Shown here: positions 23,449 to 32,572 of the stretch, in pieces
Position numbering within the stretch: position 1 is the stretch's first letter
Layout: every line of letters starts with the position of its first letter
Assembly (NCBI GenBank): GCA_964372095.1
Contig: CAYJPV010000002.1
Coordinates: 186,001 to 250,000 of the forward strand
DNA: 64,000 nt
From: CAYJPV01 sp964372095
GTDB lineage: Bacteria > Acidobacteriota > Vicinamibacteria > Vicinamibacterales > JAKQTR01
Reading direction: 5' to 3'
Position numbers and translations under genes: made by a program
Notes under the pieces: model-generated
Database searches by the model: none
What the model was told of the DNA's origin: nothing
The model's input: the letters and a program-made list of their open reading frames with translations, nothing else

Positions 23449-25110
23449 TCAGCGTGACGCTCGGCGTGGCCCCACCAGAATTGCGTCGCCGTCCGCCCGC
23501 TCTCCAGACGGGTCCGAGGGGCGGTTCACGACCTGACCCTCCAGCACCATCGTGGTCGATCCGCCCCCGTCGAGGTTGACCGCCGTCACGGCGCCCAGCG
23601 CCCGCATCACCTGCGCGGCCTCGAGGATCGAGAGGCCGGGGCTGCGGCCGGCCTGCCGTCCATCCACGGCGACAAGCAGCACGTGCCCGCGCGCGTTGAT
23701 GCCCGCCATCGTGCGCGGGTTACGCTGGCGCACCCAGCCGAAGAAGAAGTTGTCGACGCCAGGCTCGTGCCGGACAAGACCGTCGCGGTCGGCGTCAATC
23801 ACGACCGCTCCCCGTTCCACGAGCATCGGTCCGCCGTTGACGATGAAGTCGCCGGCCGCGAGCGGGACGGGGGCCCCGCGGGAATCGCGGACCTCCGTCG
23901 TGATACGCAGCGGGCGGCCCACGCGCGCGACGCGATCCAGCCAGGCGGCTTCGTCGCCAGTGGCCTGGAGCACCCAGCAGCCGCGTGGCGGCGCCGCGCC
24001 AGACCGGGCCCGCACCTCCGCGACGGTTCCGGCTGTGCCGAGCACGACTTCCAGCCCTGGTCCGCGGGGCAGGGTCGTGAGCCCATCGGGCGTGAATGCG
24101 ACGATCTCGGAGGGATCGGTGCACGTGACATCGTGGGCCGCGCGCTCGGTGGGGACATCGCCGCCCGTGCCGCCGCAGTTGCGGATCACGCCGGGGACGC
24201 GGTTGAGACCGTCGATGGGGCGGCGTTCCCTGTCAGGACCTTCGACGAAAAGCGGCGTCGCGAACCGATCGATGATCACCTCACGCCCGCCATCGCGGAG
24301 AAACAAGGCCGGGCGCCCGGCTGTCGCCTCGCTCACCAGCCGGCCGTCGATCACGGCGATGCCTGCGGCTTCGCCGGGCTCACCGTCGCCTCGTCCCGAC
24401 GTCGGGTCGAAGGGCTGCATGGCGAAGAATCCGCCGTTCACTGCCGCAATCTCCCCGGCACGCGTGGCGATCGACTTCACGGTTTCGCGGCCGACCAGTG
24501 ACTCGCCGAGCGAACTCGTCACCGACCACCGGCGAGGGTCGATCGTCAGCACGTGCACGTCCCACGGCCCGGTCGTGTCGTCCCCGTCGAACGAGGTGTG
24601 CCACCGGCGGGCCCGGAATCCCTGCTGTCGCAGTTGCCGCTCGTCTTCTGCCAGTGCTTCGCCGGACGCGGCGCGGCCGACGCTGACGGCGCAGCCGATG
24701 TCGTGCGCCGTCACGTCGGTGGGCAAGGCTGGGGTAGCGAAACACGGCGTCGACGGCTTCCACCCAAGCGACACCAGTCTCGCGACGACGGCGTCCGCGA
24801 TCGACTTGGAGGCCAGCATCCCGAGAGGAGCATCCGGGTCAATACTGCCTTCTGGTTCGCGGCTCGGCAGCATGATGCGCAGCGTCCAGACGTCGTCGGA
24901 CGACGCGTGGCCGCGCACGATGTGCGTGTAGGTGAGGCCTTCGCCGATCTGGCGATCAGTACGTTCTTCGTGGAGGGCAGAGCCGCCAAGCGGCAATGCG
25001 CGTCCGGCCGGTCGCACCGACGGCTCCTGGGCCAGCAGCGCGGGCGCGACGGTCAGAACGGCCAGGACGAGTCGGAATCTCAGGCGGCGCGACGGCGTGA
25101 TGTTCGACAT
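23449..25110 (-). CDS. Secreted phosphodiester glycosidase (NAGPA/DUF2233) family protein
   Basis: I start at ATG 25110 (MSNITPSRRLRFRLVLAVLT), which gives a clean signal peptide ending near ALLAQ; the frame is open to 25311. The protein has 553 residues. The middle segment (about 55-190) resembles a SPOR-type repeat region (MLASKSIADAVVARLVSLGW, LRQQGFRARRW). From about 200 to the end is the NAGPA domain: AGEIAAVNGGFFAM, TMAGINARGHVLLVAVDGRQ, LSILEAAQVMRALGAVTAVN and LDGGGSTTMV. Members cleave phosphodiester-linked sugars or act in exopolysaccharide metabolism. It stands alone, convergent with the PIN relic. Confidence 0.88.
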   Translation of the reverse strand: MSNITPSRRLRFRLVLAVLTVAPALLAQEPSVRPAGRALPLGGSALHEERTDRQIGEGLTYTHIVRGHASSDDVWTLRIMLPSREPEGSIDPDAPLGMLASKSIADAVVARLVSLGWKPSTPCFATPALPTDVTAHDIGCAVSVGRAASGEALAEDERQLRQQGFRARRWHTSFDGDDTTGPWDVHVLTIDPRRWSVTSSLGESLVGRETVKSIATRAGEIAAVNGGFFAMQPFDPTSGRGDGEPGEAAGIAVIDGRLVSEATAGRPALFLRDGGREVIIDRFATPLFVEGPDRERRPIDGLNRVPGVIRNCGGTGGDVPTERAAHDVTCTDPSEIVAFTPDGLTTLPRGPGLEVVLGTAGTVAEVRARSGAAPPRGCWVLQATGDEAAWLDRVARVGRPLRITTEVRDSRGAPVPLAAGDFIVNGGPMLVERGAVVIDADRDGLVRHEPGVDNFFFGWVRQRNPRTMAGINARGHVLLVAVDGRQAGRSPGLSILEAAQVMRALGAVTAVNLDGGGSTTMVLEGQVVNRPSDPSGERADGDAILVGPRRASR

Positions 25111-25338
25111 GGTGCGGCTTTCCACGCGGACATTCTGCCACACCTGCCGCGACACGATCCGGGGCGAGGGCCCGGTGCTTTCGCCGATGACGACGGTCAA
25201 CCGCCGGCGAGCGGGGAGGCGGTCCCCACGAGTGATAGCTGTTGTGGGTTGAGTGCACATGCGGCCAGCAGACCGAAGGCCGCTGGAACGCTCCACGCTT
25301 CCCGGTTGCACACGTCTGGGCTGGGTGGCGTTGGCGCT

Positions 25339-26214
25339 TCAGCGGTACTCGACGCTGACGAACCCATCGAACCTCGTCCGGAGTTGGTCTTTGCGGTTGT
25401 AGGTGATATCGCGCTCGGACAGAGGCGCATTGTCGGGGAGATGGGAAGACCAGAAGCGCAGCGCGTACGTGCCAGCGTCTTGCGTGATGGGTGCGGTGAG
25501 CGGCGCCGCGTGGTCAACCAAACCGCCGTCGCCGAAGGAGCTGACGGGGCCGACCAGCACGATTCGCTGCGACTGCGAACGCTCGACGAGCCGGTCCACA
25601 TCCGCCTCGCGGGAGAGCCTCGTCCCTTCGACCGTCTGCGCAAAGCCCGTGCGGGCGAAGAGACTCTCGATGAACGACATCGAGGCGCCCGGGGTGGCGC
25701 CGTAATCGTCAATCGGGCCGTGGAAGTCGATGAAGGTGTTCGCACTGTCGACGATCGCGCCGATCAGCATGAAGTCGACCCTGTTGCCCGTGAGAGTCGC
25801 GTTCGGGTTTGCAGTACGGTAGGCGCCCGTCCTGTAGGCGTCGAAGTCGAAGCTCATCAGGGCCACGTCGGGCTGAACCGAAAGACCTCCGAGACTGGCT
25901 GCGCCGGTGCCGTAGAGCGTCAGCGCGAAATCGATCGCCGTGCCAGGAAAGTCCTTCAGCATTACGTAGAAGAAGGTCGCCGGCATACACCACGAGTACT
26001 GATTGGTCTGGTCGAGGACGCCGGGGTTTTCGACGAGAGCGCTCAACCGGTCCCCGAACTCCCCTGGCGTCGGGACCCACTTGCCCTGCGTCGCGGTCTT
26101 CCTCCATGCATCAATGCGAGCGAGTGCGGCACTGACCTCCGGACTCGGAAGGCCGGGCGTGCCACCTGCCAGAACTCGCGCCACCTGGATGCAGACGGTC
26201 TCGAGGCTCGTCAT
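25339..26214 (-). CDS. Unknown protein with possible papain-like cysteine site
   Basis: I use ATG 26214, preceded by a purine-rich AGGAAGGGG; upstream in-frame codons are unlikely. The 291-residue protein has no signal peptide. A Cys-centred motif, NQYSWCMPATFFYVML, resembles the Q-x-C-x-P/A active-site helix of C39/papain-like folds, and FIDFHGPIDDYGATPG could carry the histidine. This is suggestive only. It follows the 1220-residue protein gene by 61 bases on the same strand, so the two are probably cotranscribed and may act together. Confidence 0.65.
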   Translation of the reverse strand: MTSLETVCIQVARVLAGGTPGLPSPEVSAALARIDAWRKTATQGKWVPTPGEFGDRLSALVENPGVLDQTNQYSWCMPATFFYVMLKDFPGTAIDFALTLYGTGAASLGGLSVQPDVALMSFDFDAYRTGAYRTANPNATLTGNRVDFMLIGAIVDSANTFIDFHGPIDDYGATPGASMSFIESLFARTGFAQTVEGTRLSREADVDRLVERSQSQRIVLVGPVSSFGDGGLVDHAAPLTAPITQDAGTYALRFWSSHLPDNAPLSERDITYNRKDQLRTRFDGFVSVEYR

Positions 26215-26275
26215 CGGTCCATCCCCTTCCTGTTGAAGATCCCGGCCGTTATGTGACGCGGGAGCCAGGGCGCGA

Positions 26276-29200
26276 TCATGCCCTCGGCCCCGGCGCTGGA
26301 CGGAACGCGGTGAGGTGCTTCTCCGAGCGGGCCTGCATCTCCCGACGGCCCTGCGCCACACGACTGGCAATCGTTGCGGTATCGAAGTGCAGGCCGATTC
26401 CGGCCTTCGGCGTCACGGGCGTTCCACCGGGCGCGAGCCCGGCTATCGGCGGCAGGCGGACACGATTGCCCGGCCCCTTGGCCCCGGCTGTGGCGGCAAA
26501 GCTCACTGCCTGTTGGTACCGCCGGCCGTTCGGATCGATCACGACCACGATCAGGGAGTTGGTCCCGGCCTGCAAGCGACGTGCGGCGATGCGGAAACGG
26601 ATGGTCAACCCCGCCGGCAGGCCCTGTTCGAGCCTGGCACGGCGCGTCTTCGTCATGGGCCGGCCGGCCAGGAAACTGGTTGCGCCCGTGCGCACCGCCG
26701 CCACGGATTTCAACACGCCGGGCACGTGCGTGGCGCCCTCGCCGGCGGCAGCAGGCTGTTGGTCGACCGTGAGCGACAGTGGATCGAGCAGCTCGCCGTT
26801 CAGGAAGACGAGCACGCGTTGCTGCTCATCGATGCCTCGCCCGAGATAGGAAGGAGGAACGCCACCCAAATGAATACTGGCGGCCACGTCGCCGCGACAG
26901 ACCGCGGATTGTGCCGGGCTCACGATGGTCACCGTCTTGGTCGTTGCGGTGTGTTCGGCCAGCAGCTTCCTCAGCCGGTCACGCTCAAGCGCCTGGCCGT
27001 CGTGATGGCGTTGCGCGGTTTGGACGTCGATGAGTCTGCGAAACGCGTCGGCCAGCGCGATGGCGGTCGCTTCGAGCTGGTCTTCGTAGAAGTCGAGCTC
27101 GGCCACCGCCGTTCGGAGAATCGAGAACACCCTGCTCAGCGGCAGCTCGATCCTGCCGAGGCTGAAATGCTGCGACAGCCCGAACAGGGTGACGGTGAAG
27201 CCCACGTCGATCCGTGGACGGGTACCGCCAAACTGGTCCGCGATACGGCCTTCCAGCTGGTCGAGGATCAGGTCCAGCAGTTGCGGCGCCAGCGGTTCGG
27301 ACGGGTCGAGCTCACGCATGTCGTCAAGCACGTGGTCGAGCTCGCCGGCGACGGAACCCAGCGCATCGAAGAGAGGATCGACCACCGGCCCCTCGATCAG
27401 GTCCGCGATCAGATCCTTCAGCACCCGCCTGACGAGCCGCTTCGCATCCCCGGGCAGCGACCGATACAGCACGTTGTCGTTGAGTAGACTCCTGGCATCC
27501 CGGTAGAACCTGTCCGCCAGATCGGCACGTAACCGGTGACGAAGCGGTCGCTGCGACAGCCGCTCGAGCAACCGCTCGAACTGCGCCGCCGCGTCCTGAA
27601 AGGCGCGTTGCGCCTGGACAACCTGTTTCTGAAGGGCCCGTTCCAGCGCAGCGATCGACGCGAGCAGATCGGCGATCGCGGCCTCCATCCGTCGTTCCCA
27701 TTCCTGCACGAGCCGAATCGCATCCTGAATGGCGTCTTCGATCCCGCGCAGCATGAGGTCGGCCCCGGCCTGAAGCACACGTTCGACGAACAGTTGGAAG
27801 CGATCACGCGAGATCGCGAGCAATTCCTCCTTCACGTCGTCGACGGCATCCTGGTTCGGGATGAAAAACTGATCGCCGAGGTTGTCGACCAGTGCCCGCT
27901 GCGCCGCCTCGCCCGGCGGCAGAGTCTCGAAGACGTCATACAACACGGCGCGAAGGCGCCGCCGCGCATCTGCCGGCAAGGGCCCGAACACTTCGCCGGC
28001 GATGCGTAATGTGTCCGCGAACAACGCCCTGATCTCCGGGCCCGGCTGAATGCCAATCGCCGTGAACGGATCGTTCCGGCTGCCAAGCTGGCCCGCGGCG
28101 TGCCGGCAGGCCGAACGCATGTCCGCCTGCAGGGAGGCCATGAATCCTTCGCCGACCAGCACGAGGCTCCGGCCGAGGAGCATCGTCATGATGCCGGCGA
28201 GCGCTTCGGTGAAGGCGGATCGATCAACAGGCCGCTTTTCCCAGTCGAGTACCGTCCGGAAGGTCACGTTCTTGGTGAAGAGCAACGTGCCCAGGATCAC
28301 TTCGTTGAAATAGAGCCTGGCGTTCCCGTCGCTCACGCTGGCGTTGACGGCCGCCGCCAGGTCTTCGTGGATCTTGATCGTAATGAACGAATCCAGGGCG
28401 CCCAGCAGCACGCGCAGCGTCTCCTGCGGATCCCGATCGCCTGTCGTGTTGCGGACGAACGCGTCCCGGTTCTGCACCAGGGCGCGAAGCACGTCGTTCA
28501 GGTTGCCGGCGACGGCCGGGTGCCGGAAGATGGACAGATACCCGTCGATGTCGGGCACCGTGCGCCGCAGCAGCCCGATGGCGCTGTCGCTGACGAGGTA
28601 CGACACGAGGTCGGCGTAGTCGATGGCGTGAGAGTTGACGCGCCCGAGCACGTCATTGACCAGGGACCGGATGCGGGGAGCGGGCTGACGTGCCAACGGT
28701 CCGCCGAAAGGCGGTTGGGGCGTGGACACGCGGCCAGCGCCGATGGCGAACGAATACGCCTCGGCCTGATTGACCTTGGTGTCGATCGCCTTGGCCAGCA
28801 GCTCGGTGGCTGCATAGAGGACGGTCATGCCACGGACCACGTCCGTACTCGTCGCAGGCGGTAGCGGCGCGATCAGGTCGGTCGCCCTGGCGATCAGGGC
28901 CGACCAGTACGCGATGTTTGCCGGAGTCGGCTGGAAGGGCTCGGCCGGGATGGCTCGCAGCGTATCCGCGAGCGCTCGCCGCTGCGGCAGGAGCCCGTCC
29001 CAGACGCCCGGTCCGAGCGTGGGCACCTGCTGGCTGACCAGGCGTTCAAAGCTCTTGAGGCCAGCCTCCACGAACTGCTGAAACAGGAATCGTTGCGCTT
29101 CCTCGAGCACGATGCCGACGCAGTGGTTCGCGAGGTTGGACGCCTCCTGCCTGTTCTGGGCGGGGCTGTTCTGGACGATGTAGGCGCCGAGCTCGTAGGC

Positions 29201-29938
29201 CACCCTCAGCGAAGCCGAGGCGACCGGCGCCAGGGCCTTGACCACGGGCAGGAGCGGCTCGTTCCTGGTTGCGAGTGATCGGCTGAGTTCCTCGACCACC
29301 GAACCGACCGTGCGATCGACAGCGCGTCCGTAGAAGCGGCGGAAGTCGCGGAGGCCGAGGTCCAGGCCCCCGCTGAATCCCACGCCCGCGAGAAGGCCCA
29401 GGCCGGCGTCCACCTGGATGTGGAAGCCTGGGTCCTTGACGACTTCGCCGACGATTTGCACCGACGCGTACGCCATGGCGGTCGCCGCCACGTGCACCTC
29501 GAAGTGGCCGCCGACCTTTGCTTCCTCGAGCAGCAGCACCAGCAGATCGAGTGGAAGGCCATGGCTCTCCGGGTTCTGCCGGATCAACGCGACGAAGTCG
29601 CCGACCACCAGGCCCAGGCCCACTTCAATGCCGGCTGCCGCCTGCGCCACCGCCTCTGCCCCGACAGACAGGCCGAACTGCTCGAAGAGGTTGAGCGGAA
29701 ACTGGCATTGCAGATTGACCCTGGCCTCGGCGAATGCGTTGCCGCGCACCGAGGCGTCGATGAACCTGCTGAGGCCCGCGTCGGCCGTTGCCAGGGCGTT
29801 GAGGCCGATCTCGAGCTCGAACCCGCGCCGGAATTCGGCATTGCCGGTGAATGTCAGCGACGTCGCTGCGCGGGCCCGCCCCCAGTCGTTCTTTGCGGAG
29901 GCCCCGGCGCCGAGCAGCGGCTGTGAGAGGCTTGCCAT
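26276..29938 (-). CDS. Very large protein of unknown function (1220 aa)
   Basis: No family recognised. About residues 1-210 are rich in glycine, alanine and alternating hydrophobics (GAEAVAQAAAGIEVGLGLVV, VDAGLGLLAGVGFSGGLDLG), a pattern that could insert in membranes. Residues 210-900 are mostly helical, with a coiled coil around 720-790 (AIQDAIRLVQEWERRMEAAI, ERALQKQVVQAQRAFQDAAA). The last 200 residues look like a beta-sandwich (TKTVTIVSPAQSA, LTIRFRIAARRLQAGTNSLI). There is no signal peptide. Size and layout recall pore-forming or injected effector proteins, but nothing proves this. It starts 360 bases from, and divergent to, the first double-glycine peptide gene. Confidence 0.75.
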   Translation of the reverse strand: MASLSQPLLGAGASAKNDWGRARAATSLTFTGNAEFRRGFELEIGLNALATADAGLSRFIDASVRGNAFAEARVNLQCQFPLNLFEQFGLSVGAEAVAQAAAGIEVGLGLVVGDFVALIRQNPESHGLPLDLLVLLLEEAKVGGHFEVHVAATAMAYASVQIVGEVVKDPGFHIQVDAGLGLLAGVGFSGGLDLGLRDFRRFYGRAVDRTVGSVVEELSRSLATRNEPLLPVVKALAPVASASLRVAYELGAYIVQNSPAQNRQEASNLANHCVGIVLEEAQRFLFQQFVEAGLKSFERLVSQQVPTLGPGVWDGLLPQRRALADTLRAIPAEPFQPTPANIAYWSALIARATDLIAPLPPATSTDVVRGMTVLYAATELLAKAIDTKVNQAEAYSFAIGAGRVSTPQPPFGGPLARQPAPRIRSLVNDVLGRVNSHAIDYADLVSYLVSDSAIGLLRRTVPDIDGYLSIFRHPAVAGNLNDVLRALVQNRDAFVRNTTGDRDPQETLRVLLGALDSFITIKIHEDLAAAVNASVSDGNARLYFNEVILGTLLFTKNVTFRTVLDWEKRPVDRSAFTEALAGIMTMLLGRSLVLVGEGFMASLQADMRSACRHAAGQLGSRNDPFTAIGIQPGPEIRALFADTLRIAGEVFGPLPADARRRLRAVLYDVFETLPPGEAAQRALVDNLGDQFFIPNQDAVDDVKEELLAISRDRFQLFVERVLQAGADLMLRGIEDAIQDAIRLVQEWERRMEAAIADLLASIAALERALQKQVVQAQRAFQDAAAQFERLLERLSQRPLRHRLRADLADRFYRDARSLLNDNVLYRSLPGDAKRLVRRVLKDLIADLIEGPVVDPLFDALGSVAGELDHVLDDMRELDPSEPLAPQLLDLILDQLEGRIADQFGGTRPRIDVGFTVTLFGLSQHFSLGRIELPLSRVFSILRTAVAELDFYEDQLEATAIALADAFRRLIDVQTAQRHHDGQALERDRLRKLLAEHTATTKTVTIVSPAQSAVCRGDVAASIHLGGVPPSYLGRGIDEQQRVLVFLNGELLDPLSLTVDQQPAAAGEGATHVPGVLKSVAAVRTGATSFLAGRPMTKTRRARLEQGLPAGLTIRFRIAARRLQAGTNSLIVVVIDPNGRRYQQAVSFAATAGAKGPGNRVRLPPIAGLAPGGTPVTPKAGIGLHFDTATIASRVAQGRREMQARSEKHLTAFRPAPGPRA

Positions 29939-30297
29939 CGCTCGATCCCTTCGTCCGAGTGCTTCGTCAGCGAAACGACGGACCGAGAAGTGACACTGCG
30001 GCAGTCCGCCGTTCGGGCACGGCCCGCGTCGACGGGGCCCGTTTCAGGACCCGCACCGCCAGCTGGCGTCTGGGTTGTGTTGTGAGAAAGCCGTTTGAGT
30101 ATACGTCCAAACGGTCCTTGGACGGGAGCACCGCCGGATCCAGAGCATGCGCATTCAGAGGGTGGACCTGCATGACTTGCGCGGCGGTACTGTATCCTTG
30201 AGGCGGCCAAGACGGGCTTGCGTCGGCCTGGTGCGGGCGTCAGCAGGGTGGAGACGGTCGGCCTGGTCCGGCAGCGCGCCATCGAAAGGAGAGTCCT
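29939..30297. other. Divergent intergenic region upstream of the first double-glycine peptide
   Basis: No gene seen. It separates the 1220-residue protein gene from the peptide gene and should hold promoters for both. An inverted repeat, GTCCAA at 30105-30110 and TTGGAC at 30118-30123, overlaps another short pair (GTTTG and CAAAC) and could be an operator. TGTATCCT near 30190 is a weak -10 candidate for the peptide. Bases 30262-30300 match 39490-39528, upstream of the second peptide gene, at 35 of 39 positions. Confidence 0.5.
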
Positions 30298-30510
30298 GTG
30301 ACTGGTGATGATACTCGCTCGACGGCTGAACCGACGGATGCGGGCGTGGCCGCAGACACGGAGTTGTCGGACGATGCCCTCGCCCGGGTATCGGGCGGGA
30401 TCGGGGGCCTGGCGAAAATGGAAGTTGAACCCGTCGACTTCAAGCCCAAGGGATCGCTGCTGGGCATGGAGGTCGAGCCGGTCGACTTCAAGCCCCGTCC
30501 GAGCTTCTAG
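30298..30510 (+). CDS. Double-glycine leader peptide with repeated MEVEPVDFKP core, copy 1
   Basis: A 70-residue peptide starting at GTG, with AAGGAG at 30286-30291. Residues 22-34 (ELSDDALARVSGG) are a canonical double-glycine leader end, as in class II bacteriocins and many modified-peptide (RiPP) precursors cut by C39 peptidase transporters. The predicted core (35-70) contains MEVEPVDFKP twice, at 41-50 and 57-66, joined by KGSLLG and ending RPSF. It lacks Cys and is nearly free of Ser and Thr, so it is not a lanthipeptide; Glu, Asp and Lys in each repeat would allow side-chain cross-links as in graspetides, which is speculation. A near-identical paralogue lies at 39526. No modification enzyme or transporter is recognised in the window. 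Confidence 0.82.
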   Translation: MTGDDTRSTAEPTDAGVAADTELSDDALARVSGGIGGLAKMEVEPVDFKPKGSLLGMEVEPVDFKPRPSF

Positions 30511-30653
30511 TCCCCTGGATCCGTGCTGCCGTCGTTGAACACGCCCGGCATGCTCACCGCCAGGTACCGGCACGACGGCGGTGGCCGTCCGGCCGGCGCG
30601 CGCGCCGGCTGATGCCGAGCCTCTGGCAGGGACCACCTGCTACTCGTAGTGTT

Positions 30654-31130
30654 TCCATTCGGGAGGAGCCACACGACTCCCGCCACCCACACGGGAAGCG
30701 CGCCCGGGCTCACCGTCAGCACCTGCTGAAACAGAGCTTGCAGCGGTCCGACGGGCTGGTTCTTGTGGAGCGCGGCATTGCGATAGAACTCGATCGACGG
30801 CCAACCGTGCGTGGCCTGCCAGATCAGGTTGGGCGAGACGATGAGCAGGGCGATGCCGGCACCCAACCACAACCAGCGAGAGAACACTTGCCGCCGTGCC
30901 GGGGTCAACACCATTGCGACACCGGCCGCCAGAAGGAAGGTGACGATCGTGTGCTTGGTCATCGCGCCGAGGCCTGCAACCAAGCCGAACGGCAGCCACA
31001 GTCGCGGTGCTCCGCCGGATGCGATCTCAACCAGGAGCCACGAGAGAACCAGCCAGATGAGCGGCTCGAAGGCGTTCATCGAGTAGACGAAGCGGCTCCG
31101 GGGCTTCGTGAGAAGCCCCGGCACCGCCAC
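30654..31130 (-). pseudogene. Fragment of a GT39-type glycosyltransferase
   Basis: The reverse frame encodes the middle of a dolichyl-phosphate-mannose or ArnT-like membrane glycosyltransferase: SRFVYSMNAFEPLIWLVLSW, GLVAGLGAMTKHTIVTFLLA, PNLIWQATHGWPSIEFYRNA. Transmembrane helices are preserved. The first 100 or so residues with the catalytic acidic pair, and the C-terminal half, are absent; the frame then runs into unrelated sequence and stops at 30507. It is therefore a relic. The sequence just beyond its end (30604-30639) is a short repeat also found at 23084-23119. Confidence 0.75.
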
Positions 31131-31177
31131 GACGGCCCGCCACGCCGGCTGCTGTCGCAGGGGCAGGATTCCCGGGA

Positions 31178-32227
31178 CTAGGCCAGCGACTTCATGTCGA
31201 TCACGAAGCGGTACTTGACGTCGCTCTTCAGCATCCGCTCGTACGCGACGTTGATGTCCTGCATCCGAATCATTTCAATCTCCGACGTGATGCCGTGCGC
31301 TCCGCAGAAATCGAGCATCTCCTGCGTCTCGCGGATTCCCCCGATGAGCGAGCCGGCAATCTGCCTGCGGCGGAACACCAGGTTGAACACCGCCGGCGAC
31401 GGGTGCGGCTCGGCGGGCGCGCCCACGAGGCACAGGGTCGCGTCGCGCTTCAGCAGCGCCGTCAGCGCGTCCAGATCGTGCGGCGCGGCCACCGTGTCGA
31501 GGATGAAATCAAAGCTGCCCGCGTGGCGTTTCATCTCGTCCGGGTTCGCGGACACCACCACCTCGTCGGCCCCCAGCCGGCGCGCGTCGGCGGCCTTGCC
31601 TGGAGACGTGGTGAACAAGACGGTGTGCGCGCCCAGTGCGTGCGCGAACTTCAGCCCCATGTGCCCCAGCCCGCCGAGACCGACGATGCCGGCTTTCTGT
31701 CCGGCGGTCACGCCCCAGTGACGCAGGGGCGAGTAGGTAGTGATTCCCGCACACAGGAGTGGCGCGGCGGCGGCCAGGGTCAGGTTCGCCGGGACGCGCA
31801 GCACGAACTTCTCGTCCACGACGATACGTTTGGAGTAGCCGCCGTACGTCATCCCGCCCGTGTGCTTGTCCGGGCTGTTGTACGTGAGGATGGGGAAACT
31901 CTGGCAATACTGTTCGAGCCCCTCGGCACAGTCCGGGCACGTCCCGCACGAGTCCACCATGCAGCCCACGCCGACGACGTCTCCGGCGGCGAAGCGGGTG
32001 ACGCCGCTGCCCACGCGGCTGACCCGGCCGACGATTTCATGGCCGGGAATCACGGGATAGGCCGTCATGTTCCACTCGTTGCGTGCGGTGTGCAGGTCCG
32101 AGTGGCACACGCCGCAGTACCGAATGTCGATTTCCACGTCGCCGGCGCCGGGTTCGCGGCGTTCGAACGAGAATGATTCAAGCGGTGAGGTGGCGGTGTG
32201 GGCCGCATAGCCGGTCGTCGATGGCAC
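31178..32227 (-). CDS. Zinc-dependent NAD(P) alcohol dehydrogenase, cinnamyl-alcohol dehydrogenase type
   Basis: A 349-residue cytoplasmic oxidoreductase of the medium-chain family; these reduce aldehydes to alcohols. Catalytic zinc ligands are C41 in CGVCHSD and H63/E64 in PGHEIVG. The structural zinc cluster is CGTCPDCAEGLEQYC. The Rossmann motif GLGGLGHMG lies near 185. Its length and motifs match the YahK/CAD subgroup, which usually prefers NADPH and accepts several aromatic and aliphatic aldehydes. It has no obvious operon partner. The start ATG is clear. Confidence 0.93.
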   Translation of the reverse strand: MPSTTGYAAHTATSPLESFSFERREPGAGDVEIDIRYCGVCHSDLHTARNEWNMTAYPVIPGHEIVGRVSRVGSGVTRFAAGDVVGVGCMVDSCGTCPDCAEGLEQYCQSFPILTYNSPDKHTGGMTYGGYSKRIVVDEKFVLRVPANLTLAAAAPLLCAGITTYSPLRHWGVTAGQKAGIVGLGGLGHMGLKFAHALGAHTVLFTTSPGKAADARRLGADEVVVSANPDEMKRHAGSFDFILDTVAAPHDLDALTALLKRDATLCLVGAPAEPHPSPAVFNLVFRRRQIAGSLIGGIRETQEMLDFCGAHGITSEIEMIRMQDINVAYERMLKSDVKYRFVIDMKSLA

Positions 32228-32282
32228 AGGGGTCTCCTCGCGTTGTGGTGTTCGGTGTATTGGTGTCAGGGCGAATATCCAT

Positions 32283-32525
32283 CATAGCCCACGTCGCTGG
32301 CCCCCCGGCAGCGGCCATCTCGGCCATCGTCTCGGCGTGAACCTCGCCGGCTGCCTTCCCGGGGCGCGAGAGGCGCGCCATCGTATCCTGGAGCGCGTTG
32401 GTGTTCGCCATCGCGCGCTGGAGGCCCGCGGGGGCGCTGGTCTCGCCCTCGCGCAGGACGTAGGCCATCTTCCGCCAGTCGCTGGCGAACCCCATGTCGT
32501 TCATCCCGAAATCGAGGTGGCGCAT
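32283..32525 (-). pseudogene. Relic of an M24 metallopeptidase
   Basis: The reverse frame reads HLDFGMNDMGFASDWRKMAY, VLREGET, LQRAMANTNALQDTMARLSR and PGKAAGEVHAETMAEM. This is the part of an M24 (Xaa-Pro peptidase-like) domain with the first metal-binding aspartates. About 80 codons survive, flanked by unrelated sequence, and no start or C-terminal half is present. It directly abuts the 5' end of the TIR-NACHT gene on the other strand. Confidence 0.75.
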
Positions 32526-32572
32526 TCGCCACTGGACATCGGGTGTGAGACGGCCATAATCACACCCAGCCA

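Noticed and set aside
30298..30510. Peptide as a lanthipeptide or thiopeptide precursor
   Set aside because: The core has no Cys and at most one or two Ser/Thr residues, so dehydration or cyclodehydration chemistry is not supported.
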